NCBI GenBank assembly: GCA_023423065.1
Contig: JAFAGC010000067.1
Span: 1-44,414 of the forward strand
Direction of reading: 5' to 3'
DNA length: 44,414 nt
Origin: Pseudomonadota bacterium
GTDB taxonomy: Bacteria > Pseudomonadota > Gammaproteobacteria > Steroidobacterales > Steroidobacteraceae
The notes under the pieces were generated by a model. That model did no database searches, was not told the DNA's origin, and saw nothing but the letters and a program-made list of their open reading frames with translations. Position 1 is the stretch's first letter. Each line of letters opens with the position of its first letter. The position numbers and the translations under genes were made by a program. Positions 34,625 to 41,933 of the stretch are shown here, piece by piece.

Positions 34625-35256
34625 AAAAGAAGATAGACATGTCGAGCCAGCCACAGCCCACCCGTGGCGGCCCCCCGATCGCCAGCTCGCCGCTGATCGA
34701 AGTCCGCAATTCGCCCGTGCACGGGCGCGGCGTGTTCGCGGTGGCGCACATCCCGAAGGGCACCCGTATCCTCGAATATCTCGGCGATCGCGTCTCGCAC
34801 GCCGCGGCCGACGCGCGCTACGAGGATCACGACGAGAACGACAACCACACCTTCCTGTTCATCGTCGACAAGAAGACGGTGATCGACGCCGGCGTCGGCG
34901 GCAACGACGCGCGCTTCATCAATCACCAGTGCTCGGGCAACTGCGAATCGGTGATCGAGAATCGCCGCGTGTTCATCGATGCGACGCGCGACATCGCGCC
35001 GGGCGAGGAGCTCGGTTACGACTACGAGATCGGACGCGAGAAAGACGACCCACCCAACGTCGACGAGATCTACGCCTGCCGCTGCGGCTCGCCGCAGTGC
35101 CGTGGAACCATGTTATGGCCGCCCAAGAAACCCGTACTGAAGGCCAAGGCGAAAAGACGTCCGAAGGCCGCCCCGAAGACAGCCAGGAAGGCGGACCCTC
35201 GCAAGGATCGACGGCCTCGGGCGGACCGCAGACAGCGGGCGCGCCGCCGGGCCTGA
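34621..35256 (+). CDS. SET-domain lysine methyltransferase with post-SET motif and basic tail
   Basis: 211 residues. The SET domain spans about 22-145: NSPVHGRGVFAVAHIPKGT, then ARFINHQCSGNCES holding the pseudoknot NH motif, then GEELGYDYEIGRE. The post-SET cysteines CRCGSPQC follow and should bind zinc with the Cys of the SET core. From about residue 170 the tail is Lys/Arg/Pro/Ala-rich, like a histone H1 tail. The start is either the ATG overlapping the thyA stop or the Met 6 codons later. The last 142 bases also code, in another frame, for the start of the oxygenase. The target protein is unknown. Bacterial SET enzymes modify various lysines. Confidence 0.88.
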   Translation: MKKKIDMSSQPQPTRGGPPIASSPLIEVRNSPVHGRGVFAVAHIPKGTRILEYLGDRVSHAAADARYEDHDENDNHTFLFIVDKKTVIDAGVGGNDARFINHQCSGNCESVIENRRVFIDATRDIAPGEELGYDYEIGREKDDPPNVDEIYACRCGSPQCRGTMLWPPKKPVLKAKAKRRPKAAPKTARKADPRKDRRPRADRRQRARRRA

Positions 35257-35843
35257 TCGAACAACTCGCGCAGCGCGGCTTCGCCGTGGTCGACGATTTC
35301 GCCGACCCGGAGTTGCTCGGCGCGCTGCACGATCGCTGCATCGAACTGCATGCGTCGGGCGCGTTGCGTGCGGCGCGCATCGGCCGTGGGCCGAACGAGC
35401 GATTCGATCCGGAAGTGCGCGGCGACTTCATCTCGTGGCTCACCCATCCCGAGCGTGATGCCGAACAACGTCTGCTGGCGCGCCTCGATGAATTGCGCAT
35501 GAAACTCAACCGCGAACTCATGGCCGGCCTCGAGGATTTCCAGGGACATTTCGCGCTGTACCCGGCGGGCGCCGCGTACGCGCGGCATTTCGATCGGCTG
35601 GTCGGCTCCGACACGCGCGTGATCTCCGCCGTCGTGTATCTCAATTCCGGCTGGACCGCGGAGGATGGCGGCCAGCTTCACCTGTTCCTGGCGGGCGGCG
35701 AGATCTTCGAGATCCTGCCCGTCGGCGGGCGGCTCGTCGCATTCCAGTCGGACCGCTTCGAACACGAGGTCCTGCCGGCGCGGCGTGAGCGCATGAGTTT
35801 CACGGGCTGGTTCCGCCGCCGGCCGATCGAAGGATTCCTGTGA
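35115..35843 (+). CDS. 2-oxoglutarate/Fe(II) oxygenase (prolyl hydroxylase type)
   Basis: 242 residues. The catalytic double-stranded helix follows a 45-residue hydrophilic N-tail: the iron motif HFD in ARHFDRLVGSD near 157, AVVYLNSGW, GGQLHLFL, the second iron His in RFEHEVLP near 217, and the 2OG-binding Arg in RRERMSFTGWFRR. This is the SM-20/P4Hc pattern. The only ATG, GTG or TTG in frame ahead of the domain is the ATG at 35115, because none occurs between 35118 and 35250. The gene therefore overlaps the SET gene by 142 bases in a different frame. It could hydroxylate a protein, but no substrate is indicated. The end overlaps folA as GTGA. Confidence 0.82.
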   Translation: MAAQETRTEGQGEKTSEGRPEDSQEGGPSQGSTASGGPQTAGAPPGLIEQLAQRGFAVVDDFADPELLGALHDRCIELHASGALRAARIGRGPNERFDPEVRGDFISWLTHPERDAEQRLLARLDELRMKLNRELMAGLEDFQGHFALYPAGAAYARHFDRLVGSDTRVISAVVYLNSGWTAEDGGQLHLFLAGGEIFEILPVGGRLVAFQSDRFEHEVLPARRERMSFTGWFRRRPIEGFL

Positions 35844-36334
35844 GCACACCGCTCGTGACGCTGATCGTCGCGGTCGCCGACACCGGCGTGATCGGGCGCG
35901 ACAACACGTTGCCCTGGCACCTGCCGGACGATCTCAAACGTTTCAAGCGTCTCACGATGGGAAAACCCATCGTGATGGGACGAAAGACTTACGAGTCGAT
36001 CGGCAAGCCTCTGCCCGGACGGCAGAACATCGTGCTGACGCGCGACGCTAACTACCGACGGGACGGCGTCACCGTGGTGCACGACGTCGATGCTGCGATG
36101 CGCGCGGCCGGCGAGGCGCCCGAGATCATGATCATCGGCGGCGCGGACCTGTTCAGGCTGTTCCGGCCCAGGGCCGGGCGTATTCATCTGACCCGCGTAC
36201 ACGGCGACATTTCGGGCGACGTCCTGTGGCCGGAGCTCGACAGGAGCGAATGGAGCGTCGTGGAGCGTGAGCCACATGCCGCAGATGAGCGACATGCGTG
36301 GCCGATGACATTCGAGCTGTGGGAAAAGCGGTAG
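35840..36334 (+). CDS. folA: Dihydrofolate reductase
   Basis: 164 residues. Reduces dihydrofolate made by ThyA back to tetrahydrofolate. Motifs are LIVAVADTGVIGRDNTLPWHLPDDLKRF near 7-35 with the catalytic Asp in PDD, VMGRKTYESIG near 45, and MIIGGADLFR near 97 for the NADPH site. The start is GTG overlapping the oxygenase stop. Last gene of the lgt-thyA operon, giving the usual thyA-folA functional pair with two protein-modifying enzymes inserted between. Confidence 0.95.
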   Translation: MSTPLVTLIVAVADTGVIGRDNTLPWHLPDDLKRFKRLTMGKPIVMGRKTYESIGKPLPGRQNIVLTRDANYRRDGVTVVHDVDAAMRAAGEAPEIMIIGGADLFRLFRPRAGRIHLTRVHGDISGDVLWPELDRSEWSVVEREPHAADERHAWPMTFELWEKR

Positions 36335-36389
36335 GTATCAGCCGAAAAACGTGCCAATACCCCCCACGTCAGGATAAGCTCGCGCACCT

Positions 36390-37094
36390 ATGAAAAAACT
36401 CACCGCCATTGCGGCATTGATCTGCACCGTAACCCTCACTTCCTGCTCGGCCAGGGAGAAAGAGGTCAAAGTCGAAACCGACGAGCAGAAGACGGCCTAT
36501 GCGATCGGCCAGCTCATGAGCCAGCAGCTCGTGACGTTCGATCTCACGCCGGAGGAACTCGCGCTCGTGCAGAAAGGCTTGGCGGATGGCGTCAAAGGCA
36601 CGAAGAGCGACGTCGTCGCCGAGGAATTCATCCCCAAAGTACAGGCGATGCAGCAGGCGCGCATGATCGCGTTCACCGAGAAGAACGCGAAGGCCGGCAC
36701 GGACTACCTCGCGAAGACCGAAAAGGAAGTGAACGTCTCCAAGCTGCCGAGCGGCGTGCTCGTCAAGCACACGAAGGAAGGCACGGGCGCCACACCCGTC
36801 GCGACCGATGAGGTGAAGGTGCACTACGAAGGCCGCCTCATCGACGGCAAGGTGTTCGACAGCTCCAAGCAGCGCGGCGAACCCGCGGTGTTCCCGCTGA
36901 ACCAGGTGATCCCGTGCTGGACCGAAGCCGTCCAGACGATGAAGGTCGGCGGCACCGCCACCGTGATCTGCCCGCAGGAGACCGCCTATGGCGAGCGCGG
37001 CTCGCCGCCGAAGATCATGCCGAAGTCGACGCTGGTGTTCGATGTGGAATTGCTGGACATCGTGAAGGCGCCGGCGGAGGCGCCGGCTCCCTGA
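36390..37094 (+). CDS. FKBP-type peptidyl-prolyl isomerase, lipoprotein
   Basis: 234 residues. The lipobox LTSC places the lipidated Cys at residue 19, so it should be membrane-anchored in the periplasm. Residues about 28-125 are the helical FKBP_N dimerisation domain (DEQKTAYAIGQLMSQQL). The FKBP domain follows from about 127 to 225, with VKVHYEGRLIDGKVFDSS, FPLNQVIPCWTEAVQTMKVG and the closing PKSTLVFDVELLDI. It is of the Mip/FkpA class: a folding helper for exported proteins. A strong terminator follows. Confidence 0.93.
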   Translation: MKKLTAIAALICTVTLTSCSAREKEVKVETDEQKTAYAIGQLMSQQLVTFDLTPEELALVQKGLADGVKGTKSDVVAEEFIPKVQAMQQARMIAFTEKNAKAGTDYLAKTEKEVNVSKLPSGVLVKHTKEGTGATPVATDEVKVHYEGRLIDGKVFDSSKQRGEPAVFPLNQVIPCWTEAVQTMKVGGTATVICPQETAYGERGSPPKIMPKSTLVFDVELLDIVKAPAEAPAP

Positions 37095-37118
37095 TCGACT
37101 GACTTTTCATTCGCCGAG

Positions 37119-37152
37119 AGGGCGCGGAGGCCACGGCTTCCGCGCCCTTTTT
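37119..37152 (+). terminator. Rho-independent terminator after the FKBP gene
   Basis: AGGGCGCGGA at 37119-37128 pairs perfectly with TCCGCGCCCT at 37139-37148 and runs into TTTTTCTTT. It ends transcription ahead of the HNH nuclease gene. Confidence 0.9.
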
Positions 37153-37267
37153 CTTTGCGGCGGCAGCAACGATCACGGCGACACCTAACTACATAAGCTT
37201 CTTTCCGATAGCGTCGATTTGTCGGGAAAAGCCGTGATTTCGTCGCGCACCCATTTCGTGTGGGGCG

Positions 37268-37287
37268 TATACTGTACGCATACACAG
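37268..37287 (+). promoter_or_regulatory. LexA-type SOS box overlapping a -10 element
   Basis: CTGT at 37272-37275 and ACAG at 37284-37287 with exactly 8 bases between match the gammaproteobacterial LexA consensus CTGT-N8-ACAG. The TATACT at 37268-37273 is a good -10 box sharing two bases with it, so a bound repressor would block it. The HNH gene starts 21 bases downstream. No convincing -35 was found. Confidence 0.7.
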
Positions 37288-37308
37288 CCTGACGAATTCA
37301 TTCGGTAC

Positions 37309-38613
37309 ATGGAGTTGCCAATGCGTTCAATCGACGAGCTCGCCGCGGAGATCTGCACCCTCACTGGCCACATCAACGCCGCGAATCATCGCTGGCTGAC
37401 GCTCATCGCGGAGTTCGATCGGCGCACGGGCTGGTCGGACGGCGCCACGCAGTCCTGCGCGCATTGGCTCAATTGGAAGTGCGGCATCGCGATGGGCGCG
37501 GCACGCGAGAAGGTGCGCGTGGCCCGCGCGCTCGAGAACCTGCCGAAAGTCTCCGTGGCAATGGCGAGCGGTAAGCTGAGTTACTCCAAGGTCCGCGAGA
37601 TCACGCGGGTCGCGAGCGCCGCGACCGAAGACACCCTGCTGATGATTGCCGAGCACGGCACGGCCGCGCACGTGGAGAAGCTCGTGCGCGCATTCCGGCG
37701 CTGCCAGGATGCCGAGGAGTTGTCACGCGAGGCGTGCCAGCAGCGCAATCGCGCCGTGACTTACCGGTACGACGACGACGGCTCGATCATCATCACCGCG
37801 CGCCTGCCGGCGGAGGCCGGTGCGCTCGTGATGAAGGCGCTCGATCTTGTCGTGCAGGAACTGCCGTTCCTAGCCGAAGACGTTCACCCCGGAATGCCGC
37901 GTCAGGTGATCCCGATCCGGGAGCGCCGGGCAGACGCTCTCGCCAGGGTCGCCGAGAGTTTCCTGGCGCACGAGGTCATGGAAGCCAAGGGCACCGACCG
38001 TCATCAGATCGTCGTCCACGTGGCGGCCGAAACCCTGCGCGACCGCACGGCCGGCTGTTGCGAGCTCGAGCACGGACCTTCCATGGCGGCGGAAACCGCG
38101 CGCCGCCTGGCCTGCGACGCGAGCGTGATCGCGCTGATCGAGAACGATGACGGCGAGCCGCTCAACGTCGGGCGCAAGACGCGCACCATCTCCGCTCCGC
38201 TTCGTCGTGTGCTCAACGCGCGCGACAAGGGGTGCCGCTTTCCGGGTTGCTGCAACTCGCGCTATATCGATGCGCACCACGTCGTGCATTGGGCCAACGG
38301 CGGGGAGACGAAGCCATCCAACCTGATTTCGCTGTGTCGATTCCATCATCACGCCGTTCACGAGGGCGGCATCCGCATCGAGGTCCTCGACGATGGCGCG
38401 TTCCGATTCGTGAAGCCGGATGGCGCGGCGATAGATAGCGTTCTGCCGGGTTGCACCCAGCCGGCAGGCGATTGGCATGTGTTGACGACCGAGCCGCGCG
38501 CCGGGCTGGCGAAGTGGACCGGCGAAAAAATGGACCTGGGGCTTGCTGTCGAGGTACTGATGCAGCAAGCGACACGCGACCGACGTTCCAGCGGGAACGT
38601 CGGGGAGAACTGA
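37309..38613 (+). CDS. DUF222/HNH endonuclease (13E12-repeat type)
   Basis: 434 residues. The N-terminal DUF222 region, about 1-270, starts MELPMRSIDELAAEICTL and has WLNWKCGIAMGAAREKVRVA. The C-terminal HNH nuclease domain, about 325-375, is CRFPGCCNSRYIDAHHVVH, then SNLISLCRFHHHAVHEGG, with paired zinc Cys and the HH catalytic part. The ATG at 37309 lies just after a LexA-type box; upstream in-frame codons precede the promoter, so they are not used. The ATG at 37321 is an alternative. Such genes are scattered widely and behave like mobile nuclease genes. SOS control is inferred from the box. Confidence 0.85.
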   Translation: MELPMRSIDELAAEICTLTGHINAANHRWLTLIAEFDRRTGWSDGATQSCAHWLNWKCGIAMGAAREKVRVARALENLPKVSVAMASGKLSYSKVREITRVASAATEDTLLMIAEHGTAAHVEKLVRAFRRCQDAEELSREACQQRNRAVTYRYDDDGSIIITARLPAEAGALVMKALDLVVQELPFLAEDVHPGMPRQVIPIRERRADALARVAESFLAHEVMEAKGTDRHQIVVHVAAETLRDRTAGCCELEHGPSMAAETARRLACDASVIALIENDDGEPLNVGRKTRTISAPLRRVLNARDKGCRFPGCCNSRYIDAHHVVHWANGGETKPSNLISLCRFHHHAVHEGGIRIEVLDDGAFRFVKPDGAAIDSVLPGCTQPAGDWHVLTTEPRAGLAKWTGEKMDLGLAVEVLMQQATRDRRSSGNVGEN

Positions 38614-38926
38614 GGCGCGCTGGATAAGTGGATGGCAAGCAGCCTCAAGCAAACAGCAGTTCCATGCGCTTGAATACCTGGCGGGGGCGACTCGCGCGCG
38701 AGATCGGGCGACAGCGCGTGGGCGCGCGGGAACTCGTGCTCGGTGAGTTCCTCAATCGCCCTCAGCGATGTTGTCAGACATGCGGGATGTTGATGTGAGA
38801 TCGCGGGTTAGACAGCATCGAATTCGCCTTTTCTTCGCTCAAGCGATATTGATATCTTCTAGATGTGGAGCCCCGGGGAGTCACTAACTAGATCTCCGAC
38901 GCGCCAGGCAAACAAGGGAGAGTAAA
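38614..38926. other. Gene-free region between the HNH gene and a truncated small gene
   Basis: 313 bases. The left half holds the reverse-strand gene relic listed separately. The right half, from about 38805, is less GC-rich and has no recognisable element apart from a possible ribosome site (GGGAGAG) just before the small gene at 38927. Confidence 0.5.
38645..38800 (-). pseudogene. Possible C-terminal relic of an unknown gene
   Basis: On the reverse strand an open stretch of about 50 codons ends in TGA at 38645-38647. Its codons are GC-ending, as in real genes here, and it reads AIEELTEHEFPRAHALSPDL, then ARASRPRQVFKRMELLFA. There is no start codon and the 5' part is missing. The family is not recognised, and chance open frames of this size are common at high GC. 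Confidence 0.35.
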
Positions 38927-39184
38927 ATGATCAATTCGACTACGATTGGCGGCGCCGTACGGCTTTGCGCGCTTGCAGCATTGCTTCTGACCGCTACCAG
39001 TCCTGCGATGGCATGGGATGGAATTAAGACTGGCACCGTGTATGCGGTACAAGTCACCGGCGGTCAGAACTTCGGGTTCCGGGTCCTTTTGACCGACGCT
39101 GCCAATATGTGCGGGGATGGCCCAAATTGGGCTTATCTCAACTGTGCCGCGAACCACTCTATGCGCGATATGAGGATGCCGTAA
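38927..39184 (+). pseudogene. Small secreted protein, 3' end apparently lost at the IS junction
   Basis: 85 residues with a signal peptide (LCALAALLLTATSPAMA) and a mature start WDGIKTGTVYAVQVTGG followed by NFGFRVLLTDAANMCGDGPN and WAYLNCA. The pattern resembles a family of short exported proteins (about 110 residues) that normally continue with an N-Y-type segment. Here the reading turns into ANHSMRDMRMP and stops 2 bases before the element at 39187. The C-terminus is probably replaced by insertion or deletion. A GGGAGAG ribosome site precedes the ATG. Confidence 0.5.
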
Positions 39185-39241
39185 ATACCTAGCACTTGTC
39201 GTCGCCGTTTGCAGAACAGCGAACAGCGAAGGAGTAGACAA

Positions 39242-40474
39242 GTGAACAAGGAAGGCGAGACGCGCGAAGCGCGGAACAGCACCCCGCAGCGGCCTGAAGG
39301 TAGACGACCGTGGCCACCGAAGGTGCGAGAGGCGGTGGTGCGTGCGGTGGTGGATCAGGGGCAGGCCACTTATGCCGTGGCGCACAAGTTAGGCGTGCCC
39401 TACACCACGGCGGTCATGTGGGTTAAGGCGTATCGCAAGGGCGATGTCGAGGCGCGTGAGCCGAAGCGCGCAGCAGGCCGGCCAAAGCCGAAGCTGCAGA
39501 AGCGATCGGAGGCGAAGACCGCCGCGATCCTTGCAACACAACGTGAACATCCCCAAGCCGGAAGCCGGCGAATCCGCGATGTGATGAGGCGGTTCCTGGG
39601 AATCGGCACATCGGAGACGACCGTGCGGCGGGTACTGCGGGCCGAGGGCATCAAGCCGCAGGCGGCCAGAAAGCGGCTGCGACGCAAACACGAGGTGCAA
39701 CACTTCGAGCGGGCCGAGCCTAACCAGTTGTGGCAGTCGGACCTGTTCACGTTCCTGCTGCGCCGCCACGAGCGCCTCTATGTCGCGGCGTTCCTGGACG
39801 ATCACTCCAGGTTCCTGGTGAGCCTTGCGATGGCGCACCACCAAAGAAGCGTGCTGGTGCTCGAGGCGCTCGCCCGCGGCATCGCCGATTACGGGGTGCC
39901 ACGGGAGATCCTGACCGACCAAGGACGGCAATACACCGCCTGGCGGGGCTCGACGGAGTTCGAAGCGGAGCTCAAGCGCCACGGCATCGTGCACGTGAAG
40001 AGCCGGCCGCATCATCCGCAGACCTGCGGCAAGATCGAGCGGTTCTGGAAGACGCTGTGGGAGGAGCTGCTCAGTCGAACGGTGTTCGCCGACTTCGAGG
40101 ACTGCGAGCGGCGGGTGAAGCTATACGTCCAGCATTACAACTTCCAGCGCCCACACCAGGGACTTGAGGGACTGACGCCTGCCGATCGGTTCTTCCGGGC
40201 GGCAAGCGCGGTGCGCGCGAGCATCGAGTCGCAAGTGGCCGAGAACGCGCTGCGGCTGGCGCGCGAGCAGCCGCCAGCGCCGACTTCGCGCGGCACGGCG
40301 CCCCGCTGGTGCTGCGCGATGATCGGGCCCGTGCACATGAGGCACCCGCCGTGCGGGCGGTGCTCGAAGCGCACGCCGTGCTCACGCTGCATGGACCTCC
40401 GCGCTATCCGTGCTTCTACGGGCAGCTCGAGCGGCAGAACCGCGAGCATCGCGCCTGGCTCGCAGCGCTCGTAG
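39242..40474 (+). CDS. IS481-like DDE transposase
   Basis: Up to 410 residues. The N-terminal helix-turn-helix (VREAVVRAVVDQGQATYAVA) and a second HTH-like part precede the rve catalytic core, with the acidic triad in LWQSDLFTF, LTDQGRQYTAW and CGKIERFWKTLWEEL, then YNFQRPHQGLEGLTPADRF. The start is taken at GTG 39242 with AAGGAG 8 bases upstream; a TTG at 39209 would add 11 residues. Recognisable homology ends near ENALRLAREQPPAP (about 40285). The remaining 60 or so residues are Cys/Arg/Ser-rich and read across the neighbouring transposase fragment out of frame, so the native C-terminus is probably lost. Confidence 0.8.
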   Translation: MNKEGETREARNSTPQRPEGRRPWPPKVREAVVRAVVDQGQATYAVAHKLGVPYTTAVMWVKAYRKGDVEAREPKRAAGRPKPKLQKRSEAKTAAILATQREHPQAGSRRIRDVMRRFLGIGTSETTVRRVLRAEGIKPQAARKRLRRKHEVQHFERAEPNQLWQSDLFTFLLRRHERLYVAAFLDDHSRFLVSLAMAHHQRSVLVLEALARGIADYGVPREILTDQGRQYTAWRGSTEFEAELKRHGIVHVKSRPHHPQTCGKIERFWKTLWEELLSRTVFADFEDCERRVKLYVQHYNFQRPHQGLEGLTPADRFFRAASAVRASIESQVAENALRLAREQPPAPTSRGTAPRWCCAMIGPVHMRHPPCGRCSKRTPCSRCMDLRAIRASTGSSSGRTASIAPGSQRS

Positions 40475-40764
40475 ATCCGCTCGGCGCCCCGATGGAGCAG
40501 TTGCTCAGGCAGATGCTCTACAGCCTGAATCACCTGTGGAGAAGGCCCACGCTCAAATGGCAATCGGCGGCGCAAATGTGGAACGCCCGCACGCCGATCA
40601 GCGTCGATACCCGACTCGCGTTCCGTGAGGAGGTGAAAGTGCGCAGGCAACGAATGCAGCGTACCCTCGATCACCGCGGACAGCCCGCGGATCAGGCAGA
40701 GCGCCTAGCTATCGAGCAGACGCTCCACAAAATGGGATACTTGGAACTGCATTGCGGCCGATAG
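40276..40764 (+). pseudogene. C-terminal fragment of a second integrase-core transposase
   Basis: In a different frame from the IS481-like gene, continuous coding runs from about 40276: ADFARHGAPLVLRDDRARAH, then YPCFYGQLERQNREHRAWLA, where the second acid and the Glu of an rve core would lie, and further to LHKMGYLELHCGR. The N-terminal half of the core and the DNA-binding part are absent. A GTG at 40309 could start a 151-residue product, but it would be inactive. The stop TAG at 40762 abuts the right terminal repeat. Confidence 0.65.
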
Positions 40765-40771
40765 GTGCTAG

Positions 40772-41299
40772 GTGATTACTGCAACTGCACATCGCGCAAA
40801 ATGGCGGCTCGTCACAGCGATTAAAGGCGTGGTGTCCACGTTGAAAGCCGGGGAGAAACTAAACTCTTACCAACAGCGTGTTGCGGACCAAGTGAGCAAA
40901 GTGATGGGCAAGGGCGCCGGGAATGATGTGACCAAGCTGGAAAAGGTTCTCGGCGCAGGCGAGAAGATGATGGGCATGTTCAAGAGTTCCACGCCGGTCA
41001 ACTACGGCTGGAACTTTGAGGGCGATGACTACGCCCAAGCGCTTCCGTCACAGCTCCTGCTTCATCCAAAATTCTGGAATTCGAGCGGCCGGATGCAGGT
41101 GCAGACTGTCGCTCACGAGTCCGTGCATCACATTGGCGCCTGGGATACTCCGCGAATCGACCCTTCGACACGGCTGACGGTGCCTGCCTACGGCTATCCG
41201 AATATTGTCAGGCAAGCGCAATTCTCGAGTTTCAGCCAGATGATGGAAACTCCGGATGCGGTCTCTTTCGCATTTGGTTTCGATCGGGACGACGATTGA
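40772..41299 (+). pseudogene. 5'-truncated metalloprotease toxin domain (polymorphic-toxin type)
   Basis: 175 codons beginning at GTG inside the right end of the IS, with an in-frame stop immediately before, so the original N-terminus is gone. The sequence has KAGEKLNSYQQRVADQVSKV, SSTPVNYGWNFEGDDY, a zinc-protease motif HESVHH (HExxH), then DTPRIDPS, VPAYGYPNIVRQAQ and TPDAVSFAFGF. This order resembles the M35-like metalloprotease domains found at the C-termini of Rhs and similar toxins. I infer it is the tail of such a protein cut by the IS. The next gene, a lipoprotein, overlaps its stop by one base. Whether any product is made is unclear. Confidence 0.5.
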
Positions 41300-41724
41300 T
41301 GCAGCGGGTCGCGCTCATCATCGTGTTGTTCATGGCTGGATGCGACTCGGGCACAGCGTCAGGCGAGACTACGCCTCCAAGCGTCGAGGAGATGACGCTT
41401 CCGCGTCTCTCGGCCCCCCAGACTCTCTCGGACTGCGAATTGGCCGGAGGAACCTGGAAGCCATGGTGCGTGCCCAACAAACCTAGTTGCGTGATGCCTT
41501 GGCCAGATGGCGGAAAAACATGCGTCGACTCGTCTGAGTGCGAGAGCAGAATGTGCATGTTCGACATCACTGCGTACTGCAAGCCCGGAGAGGAGTGCAA
41601 AGACCCGGTAAAGCCCAGCCCGGGCGACTTGGCGGTTGGCATTTGCAAGCGCGAAGACGTTTCGTGTGGCTCGTACATCGAGATCAAGGGTGGAATAGCG
41701 CAGGAACCCTTTCACATCAACTAA
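41299..41724 (+). CDS. Cysteine-rich lipoprotein, candidate immunity protein
   Basis: 141 residues. The leader MQRVALIIVLFMAGC gives a lipobox with the lipidated Cys at 15. The mature part has many cysteines: SDCELAGGTWKPWCVPNKP, SCVMPWPDGGKTCVDSSECE, SRMCMF, KPGEECKDP and GICKREDVSCGSY. The motif GGKTCVDSSECES recalls a group of secreted Cys-rich proteins seen in Xanthomonas relatives. The start overlaps the stop of the truncated toxin domain, the usual place for an immunity gene, and a degenerate second copy of its C-terminus lies downstream. Immunity function is inferred from position and duplication only. A TTG codon just before the ATG is an alternative start. Confidence 0.6.
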   Translation: MQRVALIIVLFMAGCDSGTASGETTPPSVEEMTLPRLSAPQTLSDCELAGGTWKPWCVPNKPSCVMPWPDGGKTCVDSSECESRMCMFDITAYCKPGEECKDPVKPSPGDLAVGICKREDVSCGSYIEIKGGIAQEPFHIN

Positions 41725-41933
41725 GGCTGCTGCACGAGATCGCGTGCTTGTGGCACCTGGTCTAATCAGCGTCACATCGGCGCTGCTGCCGGGCGCGGGC
41801 GACGTCGCACGAACGAAGAAGAATTCTGCGGCGTCATTTTTCGGCTGGTCTTATACGACCAGACCGAACAGCGGAGTGAATTGCCCCATTTGGGGTGTCA
41901 CAGCAGCCGCGTGAGTGTCAGAACCAAAAGCGC
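41725..41933. other. Non-coding stretch with a possible toxin-like relic
   Basis: 209 bases between the lipoprotein and its degenerate copy. One forward reading near 41756-41809 gives PGLISVTSALLPGAGDVA, reminiscent of the PG-GD segment that precedes toxin domains in Rhs-type proteins, but it degenerates soon after. Two small hairpins are visible: CTGGTC/GACCAG near 41850 and CCCC/GGGG near 41886. Nothing firmer can be said. Confidence 0.3.

Larger units (their letters stand above)
39187..40773 (+). mobile_element. IS-like element with matching ends and two transposase pieces
   Basis: ACCTAGCAC at 39187-39195 is the exact inverse of GTGCTAGGT at 40765-40773, and similarity continues inward for about 18 bases with some mismatches. 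Between them lie an IS481-like DDE transposase gene and, one frame away, the C-terminal part of a different integrase-like transposase. The outer flanks (TAAAT and GATTA) show no target duplication, so the element may be rearranged or have lost flanking DNA. The truncated genes on both sides support this. Confidence 0.7.

Noticed and set aside
37219..37308. Upstream start of the HNH gene
   Set aside because: The extra 30 codons cover the -10 element and LexA-type box and give non-family residues.
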